NCBI GenBank assembly: GCA_018061005.1
Contig: JAGOVA010000002.1
Location: 62,001-126,000 of the forward strand
Direction: 5' to 3'
Origin: Sterolibacterium sp.
GTDB lineage: Bacteria > Pseudomonadota > Gammaproteobacteria > Burkholderiales > Rhodocyclaceae
Length of the DNA: 64,000 bases
The notes under the pieces were generated by a model. The model was not told the DNA's origin and made no database searches. It worked only from the letters and a program-made list of their open reading frames with translations. Below are positions 46,333 to 55,891 of this stretch, piece after piece; the first letter of the stretch is position 1, and each line of letters begins with the position of its first letter. Both the position numbers and the translations under genes were made by a program.

Positions 46333-47607
46333 ATGATTCCCCGTCGCACTCAGGCAGGTCATCTTGCACTGCTGACCACCGCCACCGTGGGGCTACTGGC
46401 CTTCACACTGCCTAGCCATGCGGCGGAAGACCCGGTCACCACCACTGAAATCAACGAGATTCGCACGGCCTTCAAAGATATCGGCTTGCGTCAGGCGAAT
46501 GTCGAACTGGGCGGCGATGGCCGGGTGAGCCTGGTGGGTGAATATGAAAACCGCGATGAAGTCGAAACCGCCTTCTCAGCCGCTCGTGCCGTGGTCGGGC
46601 TACGTCGAGTCGCACCGACCACCCCCAGCAACATCAAGTATCGGCTCAAGGGCTTCGACAATGCTTTCTCGTCGACCATCGCCCGCATGATGCAAAAACC
46701 GGCAGCCGCACCTTCGCAGCAACCTGCGCAGCCAACTGCGGCGCAGACTGTCACCGCCCCGCCACCCCGCAGCGGCCCGCAGAATTTTGGTCTGGTGATC
46801 GGTGTCGGCAAGTTCAAATACCTGCCCGCAGACAAGGCACTGGAAGGCGCCGAGAAAGATGCGACCGGCGTATACAACCTGCTCATCTCGCCCGAAGGCG
46901 GGTTGCCGCGTGACCACGTGCGTCTGCTGACGCAGGAGCAGGCCACCTCGACCGCCATCAAGGCCGCCATGCAGGAGGTGCTGAACAAAACCCAGTCCGG
47001 CGATACCGTGGTTTTCTTCATCGCCAGCCACGGCCTGCCCAATGCCATGAACAAGTTCGACGTCATCCTCTATGACACCGAATTCCCACGCAAGAAAGCG
47101 GGCAAAGATGGCTTCGAGTTTGTCGTCACCAACCGCGCGACAGCCTTGAGCGATGACGAGTTCCAGAAATTCATCTCGCAACTGACGCTCAAGAACGTGC
47201 GTACCGTGATTGTGCTCGACACCTGCTACAGCGGCAAAACCTTTGCGGCGGTACCCGGTTTCCTGTCGACGCGCACCCGTTCGCTGGTTGTTCGCAAGAA
47301 AGAGGCCGCCTACACCACGTCCATGCCGCAAGAAGCCATGAGCGATCTGGCTCAGCAGGCCAAAGACCTCAAGACTTCACGAATCGTCATCGTCTCTGCC
47401 TCTGAAGATGAAGAGTCGCTGGAAGCGCCCGAACTGGGCGGCGGCGCGTTCACCCAGTCCTACATCAAGCTGCTGCGCCAGATCCACGATTACGCCGATG
47501 CTTTCGACAAGGCCAAGCCGACCGTCATCCGCTTTGCCCGTACTGTCGGCCGCTCACAGACCCCGCGTATGCTGGTGGTGCCCGAAGAAGCCGTCACCAA
47601 GATGTAA
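46333..47607 (+). CDS. Secreted caspase-family (C14) peptidase with N-terminal BON-like domain
   Basis: 424 residues. A signal peptide ends SHA (cleavage after about residue 30). Residues ~35-105 resemble a BON domain (IRTAFKDIGLRQANVELGGD). A Pro/Ala/Gln-rich linker leads to the caspase fold: FGLVIGVGKFKYLPADKALE, catalytic H233 in FFIASHGLP and C298 in VIVLDTCYSG. Both dyad residues are present, so it should be active. Bacterial orthocaspases cut after basic residues; location would be the periplasm or outside. ATG 46333 is 2 nt past the upstream stop and the next gene follows after 2 nt. Confidence 0.88.
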   Translation: MIPRRTQAGHLALLTTATVGLLAFTLPSHAAEDPVTTTEINEIRTAFKDIGLRQANVELGGDGRVSLVGEYENRDEVETAFSAARAVVGLRRVAPTTPSNIKYRLKGFDNAFSSTIARMMQKPAAAPSQQPAQPTAAQTVTAPPPRSGPQNFGLVIGVGKFKYLPADKALEGAEKDATGVYNLLISPEGGLPRDHVRLLTQEQATSTAIKAAMQEVLNKTQSGDTVVFFIASHGLPNAMNKFDVILYDTEFPRKKAGKDGFEFVVTNRATALSDDEFQKFISQLTLKNVRTVIVLDTCYSGKTFAAVPGFLSTRTRSLVVRKKEAAYTTSMPQEAMSDLAQQAKDLKTSRIVIVSASEDEESLEAPELGGGAFTQSYIKLLRQIHDYADAFDKAKPTVIRFARTVGRSQTPRMLVVPEEAVTKM

Positions 47608-47609
47608 TC

Positions 47610-50018
47610 ATGTTCAGTCGGTTGTTCAAAAGAAAATCCGCCACGCCGGAAGTCGCTTCCTCGCCCGCAGCCACGCCGCTGGCCACAACCTCGCCAGACT
47701 GGCCCGCGCAACTGGCCGCCGCGCGTGGCCATGACGACGCACTGCTGGCAATCTCCCGCAGCATCGCACCCCATGCCATCCGGCTGGCAGCCGTGCAGGC
47801 ATTGGCGGGGACGGCAGCGCTGCGCGTCGCCGAACAGGCATTTCACAACCGCGACAAAACATTGCATCGCGCTGCACAGCAGAAGCTTGACACACAAGCC
47901 CGGCAGCAGGCCACGCACGCAGCGGCGCACCGTCTGCTGGAAACGGCTCGGCAGTGGGTGCAGGATGCCAAAACCGCCTCCGAATCTGCATCCACATCTG
48001 AATCCGCAACCAAAGTTCGCCCCCTCCCCGCCGCCAATCATCTGGTCGAACTCGATCAGGCCTGGCGCGCACTGGATGACACACTGCTCGACGACACGCA
48101 ACGCAGCGAGTTTGCATTGCATCAGCAAACCCTGTCTCGCCTGATGCGCGAACATGCTGAACAACAGCGTGACGAGCAGCGCGACAAACAACGTCAGCAG
48201 GCCGCTTTGGCGGTGGCACAGGCCGAACAGGAAACCGCTGCCCGCGCAACCGCCGCAGCTGCCGCCCTTGAACAGCAGCAGCTGGAGCTGGCCCGGCAGA
48301 ATACCGACCAGCAGGCGCAAGCCACGGCGCGCCTGCAGGCGCAACAAATCCGCACGCAACTGGAATACACCCTGAACGCCCTCGAAGCCGCGCTGCTCAG
48401 CGGCCAGCTCACCGAAACCCCCGCACAACTAGCCTTGCTGCGCGAGCTGGCCACCGGCATGAAAGCGTCCCCAGCCGGCTCCCCACTGCACCAGCGCATC
48501 CAGGCCATCGAAGGCGAATATGCCCGCCTCAAAGGCTGGCAACACTGGGGCGGCGAGCAGGCGCGTCTGAACCTGGTCGAAGCCGCCGAACAACTTGTTG
48601 CACAACTCGCCCAACAACTCACCGCAACCCGCCACACCCCCGCTTCGATCAAACAACACACCCACGCCATCGAGCAACTGCGCGCCCGCTGGAAAGCACT
48701 CGACACGACAACCCACGGCGCGCAGTCCGCACTCTGGAAACGCTTCGATGCCGCGCTCACACTCGCCTGGCAACCGGTTGCCGAGCAACGGCAGCAACTC
48801 GCCACGGCGCGCGAACAAAACCTGCAGGCACGACAAAACCTGCTCAGCGAACTGGCAGCCTGCCCACGTCCTCCAGCAGAAGCCGCCACGGCTCACGCCG
48901 CCGACTGGCGCGCGCTCATACAAGCACTGGAACACTTTCACAGCACATGGCGCAAGCTCGGTCCACTCGAACACACCATTCCAAAACAGGCGCAAGATGC
49001 CCTGCAAACCCGGCTATCCAGCACACTCGCCGCACTCGAAGCCCCGCTACACAACGCACGACTAACCGCCCGCCAACAACGCCTTCAGCTCATCGAACAG
49101 GCACGCCAGCTGCAAACGGCCGCCAGCGACCGTGATCTCGTCACCCGGGTACGCGCCCTGCAAACCGAATGGCAAAGCCACGCCCAAGCACTACCGCTCG
49201 CGCGCAAGGACGAACAAGGCCTCTGGACAGAATTCAAGGCCGCCACCGACGCACTTTTTCAAGAGCGCACCCGCGCCCGGCAGGCGCATGACAGCGCACG
49301 CGCCGCCGAAGCAGCCACACGCGTCACCCTGCTCGACCAGATGACCGCGCTGAGCAACAACACACCATACGCACCGCACGAATCAAACGAATCAAACGAG
49401 CCACACCAACAACCCACGCCAAAAACACTCGCCCTTGAGATCGCCCGCCTCGAACAGCAATGGCGTGCCAGCCGCTCATCCACCAAAAACCGCGACGACC
49501 CGCTCGACACCGCCTTCCGCGCCGCGCGCCAGCAGGCACTACAGCATGTCGAGCAACGCCGTCGGCAGCTCTGGCAAACCGCACGCACCGCCCTGCTGGC
49601 CTCGGTGCAGCACTGCGAACAAGCCGAAAACCACATGTCTCACGCCCACACCACCGCCGAACAGATAGCAACCCTGCCTGCCCTCATCCCCGCCCTCTGG
49701 CGCAAAGCCTTGCAGGCGCGCTGCACCACACGAACATCCGACGACCTCACGCTGGACACCACCTTGCTACGCCTCGAGTCCCTGCTTGAACTGGCCACCC
49801 CGCCTGAGTTTCAGGCGGCACGCCGGGTGCTCAAACTGCAGGACATGAAGCACGCCCTTGAAAGCCGCACCCCCATCGCGGCCGACCACGTTCACGACCT
49901 GATGGCCACCGCACTGCGTCTGTCTGCGAACCACCCGCGTCAAAGCGCGCGGCTGCACCACATCCTCAACCACCTGCCGCATGACGCTTTGGCCTCCCCG
50001 GCCTCCCCAGCCTCCTGA
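47610..50018 (+). CDS. Large DUF349-domain coiled-coil protein
   Basis: 802 residues beginning MFSRLFKRKSATPEVASSPA. It is extremely rich in Ala, Gln, Arg and Glu with long helical stretches. It contains several DUF349-type units (for example LAACPRPPAEAATAHAADWR then EHFHSTWRKLGPLEH, and later LQTEWQSHAQALPLARKDEQ and LWTEFKAATDALF). No signal peptide is seen, so it is cytosolic although the two upstream products are exported. DUF349 proteins are large, poorly understood and sometimes linked to stress. It starts 2 nt after the caspase stop. Confidence 0.85.
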   Translation: MFSRLFKRKSATPEVASSPAATPLATTSPDWPAQLAAARGHDDALLAISRSIAPHAIRLAAVQALAGTAALRVAEQAFHNRDKTLHRAAQQKLDTQARQQATHAAAHRLLETARQWVQDAKTASESASTSESATKVRPLPAANHLVELDQAWRALDDTLLDDTQRSEFALHQQTLSRLMREHAEQQRDEQRDKQRQQAALAVAQAEQETAARATAAAAALEQQQLELARQNTDQQAQATARLQAQQIRTQLEYTLNALEAALLSGQLTETPAQLALLRELATGMKASPAGSPLHQRIQAIEGEYARLKGWQHWGGEQARLNLVEAAEQLVAQLAQQLTATRHTPASIKQHTHAIEQLRARWKALDTTTHGAQSALWKRFDAALTLAWQPVAEQRQQLATAREQNLQARQNLLSELAACPRPPAEAATAHAADWRALIQALEHFHSTWRKLGPLEHTIPKQAQDALQTRLSSTLAALEAPLHNARLTARQQRLQLIEQARQLQTAASDRDLVTRVRALQTEWQSHAQALPLARKDEQGLWTEFKAATDALFQERTRARQAHDSARAAEAATRVTLLDQMTALSNNTPYAPHESNESNEPHQQPTPKTLALEIARLEQQWRASRSSTKNRDDPLDTAFRAARQQALQHVEQRRRQLWQTARTALLASVQHCEQAENHMSHAHTTAEQIATLPALIPALWRKALQARCTTRTSDDLTLDTTLLRLESLLELATPPEFQAARRVLKLQDMKHALESRTPIAADHVHDLMATALRLSANHPRQSARLHHILNHLPHDALASPASPAS

Positions 50019-50035
50019 TTCTGGAACGACCCACC

Positions 50036-50464
50036 ATGCCCCGCATCAAGATCGAGCTACCCGAACACTTCCCCTTCAGCACCGAACTGGTCATTTACCA
50101 AAGCCACATCAACTACGGCGGCCACCTCGACAACGCCCAGTTGCTCACCCTCGTTTCCGAAGCCCGCTCGCGCTATTTCCAGTCCATGGATTATCACGAA
50201 GGCGATGTCGACGGCGTGGGGATCATCCTCGCCGATGCCGCCGTGCAATATCGCTCCGAAGCCTTTCAGGGCGAAACCCTGGTGATCCACATGACCGCCA
50301 ACGATTTCAGCAAAAATGGTTGCGATCTGGTCTGGCGCATGGATGAAAAAACCACGGGACGCGAAGTGGCACGCGGCAAGGCCGGCATCGTATTCATGGA
50401 TTACAGCGAACGCAAAATCGCCCCCGTGCCGGCAGCCTTCCATCAGCGTGCCAGCTCCCGATAA
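50036..50464 (+). CDS. Hotdog-fold thioesterase
   Basis: 142 residues with the 4-hydroxybenzoyl-CoA/YbgC-like pattern. [20 protein letters not shown] holds the catalytic D after H-x-x-Y-G-G-H-x-D, and [20 protein letters not shown] follows. It hydrolyses an acyl-CoA thioester. It lies 17 nt after the DUF349 gene and 34 nt before rpiA, in the same direction. Confidence 0.85.
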   Translation: MPRIKIELPEHFPFSTELVIYQSHINYGGHLDNAQLLTLVSEARSRYFQSMDYHEGDVDGVGIILADAAVQYRSEAFQGETLVIHMTANDFSKNGCDLVWRMDEKTTGREVARGKAGIVFMDYSERKIAPVPAAFHQRASSR

Positions 50465-50498
50465 AATCCGGCTTTTCCGCTCCTGCAAGCATCCCTTC

Positions 50499-51191
50499 AT
50501 GAACCAGAACGAACTCAAACAAGCCGTCGCCCGCGCCGCAAAAGATTACATCCTCACCCATCTGCCCGAAGGCGCGATACTGGGCGTGGGCACCGGCTCC
50601 ACCGCCAACTGCTTCATCGATGAAATCGCCGCAATCAAGGAGCATATCCGTATCGGTGGCTGTGTGGCCAGCTCCGAAGCCACACGGCAACGCCTCGAAA
50701 GCCACGGCCTGCGCGTGCTGGAACTCAACGATGTCGTTGCAAAAGGCCTATCCATGCCGATCTACGTCGATGGCGCGGATGAAATCGATGCCAGCCTTGC
50801 CATGATCAAGGGCGGCGGCGGCGCGCTGACCCGCGAAAAAATCGTGGCGGCGGTGGCCGATACCTTTGTCTGCGTCTGCGACCAGAGCAAACGCGTCGAC
50901 ACCCTCGGCAAATTCCCGCTGCCCATCGAGGTCATCCCCATGGCACGCGAACAGGTACGCCGCGAACTCGCCCACCTCACCGGCGGCGAACCGCGCCTGC
51001 GTGAAGGTTTCATCACCGACAACGGTAACGTGATCCTCGACGTGCATGGCCTGTCGATCACGCAACCCACCGAACTGGAAGCCCGCATCAACGCCATCGT
51101 CGGCGTCGTCGCCAACGGCCTGTTCGCCCAGCGCGGCGCGGATGTGCTGCTACTGGCGGGTGCGGATGGCATTCAGACACATCATCGCTAA
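50499..51191 (+). CDS. rpiA: Ribose-5-phosphate isomerase A
   Basis: 230 residues. [37 protein letters not shown] and [10 protein letters not shown] are the RpiA substrate loops (catalytic D/E and K). It interconverts ribose-5-P and ribulose-5-P in the pentose phosphate pathway. I chose ATG 50499; a longer in-frame extension upstream overlaps the thioesterase gene and lacks conservation. A strong terminator follows. Confidence 0.96.
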   Translation: MNQNELKQAVARAAKDYILTHLPEGAILGVGTGSTANCFIDEIAAIKEHIRIGGCVASSEATRQRLESHGLRVLELNDVVAKGLSMPIYVDGADEIDASLAMIKGGGGALTREKIVAAVADTFVCVCDQSKRVDTLGKFPLPIEVIPMAREQVRRELAHLTGGEPRLREGFITDNGNVILDVHGLSITQPTELEARINAIVGVVANGLFAQRGADVLLLAGADGIQTHHR

Positions 51192-51212
51192 ATCAGCCAT
51201 GCGCCACAAAAG

Positions 51213-51251
51213 GCAAGGGGTGCAGATGTCATCTGCACCCCTTGCTCATTT
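51213..51251 (+). terminator. Rho-independent terminator after rpiA
   Basis: Arms 51213-51228 (GCAAGGGGTGCAGATG) and 51230-51245 are perfect 16-bp complements with a tight centre, followed by CATTTTT. It lies 22 nt past the rpiA stop. Confidence 0.92.
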
Positions 51252-51310
51252 TTACGCAAGCAACGGTAAAACCATCGCTTGCGCTGGCTCCTTACATTGA
51301 CTCCTGACGC

Positions 51311-51580
51311 TTACTTCGGCGCGACAAACCCCGTCACCTGATCGGCACCGCTGCCAAAGAAATGCTTGTGCATCTGCTCGGCCAGATATTTGCGGGCATT
51401 TGGATCCGTCATGCTGAGGCGGTTTTCGTTGATGAGCATGGTTTGCAGCTTGACCCATTGCTGCCAGGCTTCTTTCGAAACGCTGTCAAACAGTTGCTTG
51501 CCCATTTCGCCCGGGACGGGAGGGAAATCCAGACCTTCGGCCTCGCGGCCGAGTTTGATGCAATTCACCATGCGTGCCAT
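51311..51580 (-). CDS. yggX: Iron-trafficking / oxidative-damage protein YggX
   Basis: 89 residues, [20 protein letters not shown] then [20 protein letters not shown], the standard YggX pattern with its conserved Cys. It protects Fe-S clusters and helps iron handling. ATG 51580 matches the family start with AGGAA upstream. Confidence 0.95.
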   Translation of the reverse strand: MARMVNCIKLGREAEGLDFPPVPGEMGKQLFDSVSKEAWQQWVKLQTMLINENRLSMTDPNARKYLAEQMHKHFFGSGADQVTGFVAPK

Positions 51581-51640
51581 GGGGGTTCCTTTCCAAAAAA
51601 CAGGGGGAAATTCTAACGCGAGAACGCGCTGCAAAACCGC

Positions 51641-52993
51641 TTACAGGCTTTTGATAAATACCTTGGAACGCCGCTGGTAGTTATACAACTCACGCTTGGC
51701 TTCGGGTAGTGCCGTGACTTCGCCGGGCACGAAACCGCGTTCGATGAACCAGTGCGAAGTGCGCGTGGTCAACACAAACAGTTTTTTCAGCTTGAGTTTT
51801 TTCGCACGCGCCTCGATGTGCTTGCACAACTGTTCGCCATAGCCATAGCCGCGATATTCGCCCATCACCGCCAGACAGGCGAGTTCGCCTGCGCGCTCGC
51901 CCTTGCGCTCGCTGCTGAACGGATACAGTGCCGCACAGCCGACGATGATGCCGTCATCTTCGAGCAATGAGAAGCGACCAATCTCCATCTCGATGCGCTC
52001 ACGCCCCCGCTTGACCAGCGTGCCATCGGCCTCGAGCGGCGCAATCAAACCGAGGATGGCACCGACATCATCCACCGTAGCCTCGCGCAGGCTGACCAGC
52101 GTCGAACGAGTCATCACCGTGCCCACACCGGCGCGGGTGAAGAATTCCATCAGCATGGCACCGTCGGCATTGCGATCGAGAAAATGAACGCGTCCCACGC
52201 CCGCACGGCAGGCGCGGATCGACTCGACCAGCACCCGCTCGACTTCCGCCGCCTGCGGAACATTGCGCGCCAGCAGGTCTTCAGCCTCCTTGATTGTCAC
52301 GGCTTCGAGCAACTGGCCTTTCTTGTCGACCACGCCCGGGGCATCGCACAGAAAAATCAGCTTGTCGGCCTGCAATGCCACGGCCACGGCTTCGGCCACT
52401 TCTTCGACACCCAGATTGAAAATCTCACCGCTGGGCGACACCCCCAACGGTGAAATCAGCACCACATTCTGCTGATCGAGATCGGCGGAAATTTCTTCAT
52501 CAATCACTTTGCGTACCGCACCCGTGTAAAGATGATCGACGCCATCGAGCACCCCCACCGGCTTGGCGGTGATGAAATTGCCGCCCGTCACCCGCATCCA
52601 CGCACCCGCCATGGGCGTATTCGGCAGGCCTTGCGAGAGCAGCGCCTCGATTTCGATACGCGTCACGCCCATCGCACTTTTCACACATTCGAGCGCATCG
52701 GCATCGGTCACGCGCAAGCCTTGATGGAAAGTGGAGGTCAGGCCACGCCGCTGCATTTCCGCATCAATTTGCGGACGCGCGCCATGCACCAGCACCAGCC
52801 GGATACCCAGACTCGCCAGCAGGTTGAAATCCTGCGCCAACGCCTGCGCCTTATCCGTACCCAGCACTTCGCCGCCAAAAGTAATCACGAACGTGCGTCC
52901 ACGAAAGGCGTGAATGTAAGGCGCTGCCTGCCGCACCCAGGCCACCAGCGCAGCGGTGCTGATCTGCCCCCCGGAAGTTTCAACTGTACTCAT
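51641..52993 (-). CDS. argA: N-acetylglutamate synthase (ArgA)
   Basis: 450 residues. The N-terminal amino-acid-kinase-like domain (FRGRTFVITFGGEVLGTDKA, LVHGARPQID) provides arginine feedback control. The C-terminal GNAT acetyltransferase domain has ELACLAVMGEYRGYGYGEQL for acetyl-CoA and TSHWFIERGFVPG. It starts arginine synthesis by acetylating glutamate. Two-domain layout and length match the classical proteobacterial enzyme. Confidence 0.95.
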   Translation of the reverse strand: MSTVETSGGQISTAALVAWVRQAAPYIHAFRGRTFVITFGGEVLGTDKAQALAQDFNLLASLGIRLVLVHGARPQIDAEMQRRGLTSTFHQGLRVTDADALECVKSAMGVTRIEIEALLSQGLPNTPMAGAWMRVTGGNFITAKPVGVLDGVDHLYTGAVRKVIDEEISADLDQQNVVLISPLGVSPSGEIFNLGVEEVAEAVAVALQADKLIFLCDAPGVVDKKGQLLEAVTIKEAEDLLARNVPQAAEVERVLVESIRACRAGVGRVHFLDRNADGAMLMEFFTRAGVGTVMTRSTLVSLREATVDDVGAILGLIAPLEADGTLVKRGRERIEMEIGRFSLLEDDGIIVGCAALYPFSSERKGERAGELACLAVMGEYRGYGYGEQLCKHIEARAKKLKLKKLFVLTTRTSHWFIERGFVPGEVTALPEAKRELYNYQRRSKVFIKSL

Positions 52994-52999
52994 GCCTGC

Positions 53000-54523
53000 T
53001 CATGCTCCCCGCTTGATCTTTTTTCCTTCAATTTTCTTCCCCTTGCCTTTCAAGGCAGCCTCCAGCCGCTCGCAGACGGTACGCAACACCTTGACCCGTG
53101 CATGATTCTTGTCATTCGCCTCGACCAGCGTCCACGGCGCACTGCCGGTGCTGGTACGTTCAACCATGTCACACACCGCTGCGTGATAGGCATCCCATTT
53201 CTCACGGTTGCGCCAGTCTTCTTGCGTAATCTTGAACTGTTTGAAGGCAATCTTCTCACGTTCCTTGAAGCGTTTGAGCTGCTCCTCGCGGCTGATCTGC
53301 AGCCAGAACTTGATGACAATCGCCCCCGCTTCCGACAGATCATGTTCGAAATCGTTGATTTCCGAATAAGCGCGCTGCCAGTCGGCCTCGTTACAAAAGC
53401 CTTCAACCCGCTCGACCAGCACCCGGCCATACCAGGAACGGTCAAAGATGGCTGCCCGCCCCTTCTTCGGGATATGCCGCCAGAATCGCCACAGATAAGG
53501 CTGGGCGCGCTCTTCCTCGGTAGGTGCGGCAATCGGCACAATCTGGTAATCGCGCGCATCGAGTGCGGCGGCGATACGCCGGATACTGCCGCCCTTGCCC
53601 GCCGCGTCCGAACCTTCAAACACGCAAACCAGCGAACGCTGTTGAAAATGCGGATCGCGCACCAGCTCAGACAAGCGCCCCTGCCAGCGCGCCAGCTCAT
53701 CCTCAAAGGCTTTCGCCGCCAGCTTTTTGGTCAGATCAAGCTGCGTCAGGACATCGATGCGATCCAGGTTGGGGCGCACGGGTGGCGTGACCGGTGTCAC
53801 CTGGCGCGCGCCATCCGCCATATGTCGTTTGATTTCTTCCAGCAGAATATTGCCCACTGTCAGCGAGCGATAACGATCATCCGTACCTTCAACCACAATC
53901 CACGGCGACCAGGGCGTGTTGGTCATACGCAGCACATGGCCGACCACTTCCTGCAACTGGTCATGCGTTTTCAGGCGATCCCAGTTCCATTGCGTCACCC
54001 GCCAGGCCGTGCGCGGGTCTTTCTCTAATGCTTTTAGCCGTTTCTTCTGCCCGTCTTTGGTCAGATGAAACCAGAACTTCAGCACCAGTGCGCCTTCATT
54101 GACCAGCATGGCCTCAAACCGGTTGATCTCGTCGATGCGCTGATCGAGGGTCGCCTTGCTGCTCAAGCCATCGAGACGATCGTGGATCGGCCCGGAATAC
54201 CAGGAACCGGCGAAGATGCCCAGCCGGCCTTTTGGCGGTAAAGCACGCCAGTAACGCCACATGAACGGGCGCGCGGCTTCCTCGTCGCTCGGTGCGGAAA
54301 ACGCCAGCGTCGAGATATAGCGGGGATCCATCCACTCGTAAAGAATGTTGATGGTTTCACCCTTGCCCGCGCCATCCTGGCCGCTCACCAGCACCACCAC
54401 CGGAAACTTCGCCTGCTCTTTCAACGCGTACTGTGCGTCCAGCAACGCAGCACGCAGTGCAGGCACGGCCTTGCGATAGGTTTCCTTGTCGATGGTGTGG
54501 CTCAGCTCGGCTGCTTCGAACAT
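53000..54523 (-). CDS. Two-domain PPK2, polyphosphate:AMP phosphotransferase type
   Basis: 507 residues made of two PPK2 modules. Each has a Walker A-like loop: VSGQDGAGKGE near residue 45 and FEGSDAAGKGGS in the second half. WRYWRALPPKGRLGIFAGSW and WRFWRHIPKKGRAAIFDRSW are the matching lid segments. Tandem-module PPK2s usually phosphorylate AMP to ADP with polyphosphate. It is 6 nt upstream of argA on the same strand. The tail is Lys-rich (KGKGKKIEGKKIKRG). Confidence 0.93.
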   Translation of the reverse strand: MFEAAELSHTIDKETYRKAVPALRAALLDAQYALKEQAKFPVVVLVSGQDGAGKGETINILYEWMDPRYISTLAFSAPSDEEAARPFMWRYWRALPPKGRLGIFAGSWYSGPIHDRLDGLSSKATLDQRIDEINRFEAMLVNEGALVLKFWFHLTKDGQKKRLKALEKDPRTAWRVTQWNWDRLKTHDQLQEVVGHVLRMTNTPWSPWIVVEGTDDRYRSLTVGNILLEEIKRHMADGARQVTPVTPPVRPNLDRIDVLTQLDLTKKLAAKAFEDELARWQGRLSELVRDPHFQQRSLVCVFEGSDAAGKGGSIRRIAAALDARDYQIVPIAAPTEEERAQPYLWRFWRHIPKKGRAAIFDRSWYGRVLVERVEGFCNEADWQRAYSEINDFEHDLSEAGAIVIKFWLQISREEQLKRFKEREKIAFKQFKITQEDWRNREKWDAYHAAVCDMVERTSTGSAPWTLVEANDKNHARVKVLRTVCERLEAALKGKGKKIEGKKIKRGA

Positions 54524-54555
54524 GCTCGTCCCCTCGAAAAATCAACAATCAACAA

Positions 54556-55299
54556 TCAAAAATCGCCCCACAAGGCCATGAGTGCGGCGAGTGCTGCCAG
54601 CCCGGCGGTTTCGGTACGCAACACCCGCGGCCCCAGGCTCACCGGCTGAAACCCCAGCGTACAGGCCAGGGTTTCTTCATCCGCATCCATGCCGCCTTCC
54701 GGCCCGATCAGCAGCGTGACCCCAGCCGTCGGCCGAGGCCACGACGACAGCGGCTGCCCGCGATGCGGTGACAGCAGCAAGCGCAACGTTGCATCTGTAT
54801 TAGACGCCTGTGCAGCAAGATATTTCGGTAAACCGGTGATCGCCTTGACCTCGGGCAAACGATTGCGTCCGGACTGCTCACAGGCCGCTACCGCCACCTG
54901 TTGCCAGTGCGCCTGTCGTTTTTCGGCACGCTCGCCCGCCAGCCGCACCACGCTGCGCTTCATCTCCAGCGGCTGGATGGCCGCCACGCCCAGTTCGACC
55001 GCCTTCTGCACCACCCAGTCCATCTTGTCACCGCCGGGCAAACCCTGCGCCAGCGTCACCTGCAGGGGCGATTCAGATTCACGCGCCTGCCACGCCCCCA
55101 AGCTGACCACCACCTGACGGGTGGCTTCTACGATGCAGCCGGGATACTCGCCCCCTTGGCCATCAAACAGTACCAGCGCGTCGCCCACCCGCAGGCGCAG
55201 AACCTTCAGCGCGTGGTGCGCCTGCGCCGCAGGCAACAGCACACGGCCTTGTGTGAGCAGGGTAACTTCCGTAACAGGGCAATAAAAGCGCGGTATCAT
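54556..55299 (-). CDS. rsmE: 16S rRNA (uracil-1498-N3)-methyltransferase
   Basis: 247 residues from MIPRFYCPVTEVTLLTQGRV. The SPOUT fold C-terminus has LLIGPEGGMDADEETLA and SLGPRVLRTETAGLAALAAL, the RsmE knot motif. It methylates U1498 of 16S rRNA. ATG 55299 is the family start. Upstream, the thioredoxin-like gene is divergent with a 28-bp gap. Confidence 0.95.
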   Translation of the reverse strand: MIPRFYCPVTEVTLLTQGRVLLPAAQAHHALKVLRLRVGDALVLFDGQGGEYPGCIVEATRQVVVSLGAWQARESESPLQVTLAQGLPGGDKMDWVVQKAVELGVAAIQPLEMKRSVVRLAGERAEKRQAHWQQVAVAACEQSGRNRLPEVKAITGLPKYLAAQASNTDATLRLLLSPHRGQPLSSWPRPTAGVTLLIGPEGGMDADEETLACTLGFQPVSLGPRVLRTETAGLAALAALMALWGDF

Positions 55300-55327
55300 C
55301 AATCGATTATATGACGAGGAAGATGCC

Positions 55328-55861
55328 ATGGTCAGCACCACCACGCCACTTTGCGCGCTTGGCCAGGCCGCCCCTGCCTTTAACCTGCCGGGAGTCGATG
55401 GCCGGACACACACGCTGGAGACCGCCCGTGGGACGCACGGCCTGCTGGTGATGTTCATCTGCAACCACTGCCCTTACGTCCAGGCCATCCTGCCGCGCCT
55501 TCTGCGCGACACGCACGAACTGGCGCAACTGGGGATCGGCAGCATCGCCATCATGTCAAATGATAGCGCGGCCTATCCGGAAGATTCGTGGGAGGCTATG
55601 CAGCGCATCGCCCGGAAACAGGATTTTCCGTTTCCATATGTGCTCGATGCCACACAGGCCGTGGCGCGCAGTTATGGGGCAGTGTGCACCCCCGATTTTT
55701 TCGGTTACAACCGTCAGCTGGAATTACAGTATCGCGGTCGGCTGAATGCCTCGCGCCGCGAACTGTTTGTAGCCATGCAGCAGATCGCCCGCACCGGACA
55801 GGGGCCGGTGACACAAACCCCCAGCATTGGCTGCTCGATCAAGTGGCGGCAGGAAGCCTGA
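55328..55861 (+). CDS. Thioredoxin-fold peroxiredoxin-like protein
   Basis: 177 residues. It has an AhpC/TSA-like opening (LGQAAPAFNLPGVDGRTHTL) and CNHCPY with redox cysteines C45 and C48. GSIAIMSNDSAAYPEDSWEA and YGAVCTPDFFGYN (cis-Pro region) follow. The CNHCPYV motif is typical of a redoxin subgroup of uncertain role. No signal peptide, so cytoplasmic. Confidence 0.9.
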   Translation: MVSTTTPLCALGQAAPAFNLPGVDGRTHTLETARGTHGLLVMFICNHCPYVQAILPRLLRDTHELAQLGIGSIAIMSNDSAAYPEDSWEAMQRIARKQDFPFPYVLDATQAVARSYGAVCTPDFFGYNRQLELQYRGRLNASRRELFVAMQQIARTGQGPVTQTPSIGCSIKWRQEA

Positions 55862-55891
55862 CCACCTGCCACCCATTCCTGAATGCCTGCT

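Noticed and set aside
52532..54028. 498-codon plus-strand frame
   Set aside because: Antisense to argA and the PPK2 gene, both clearly real.
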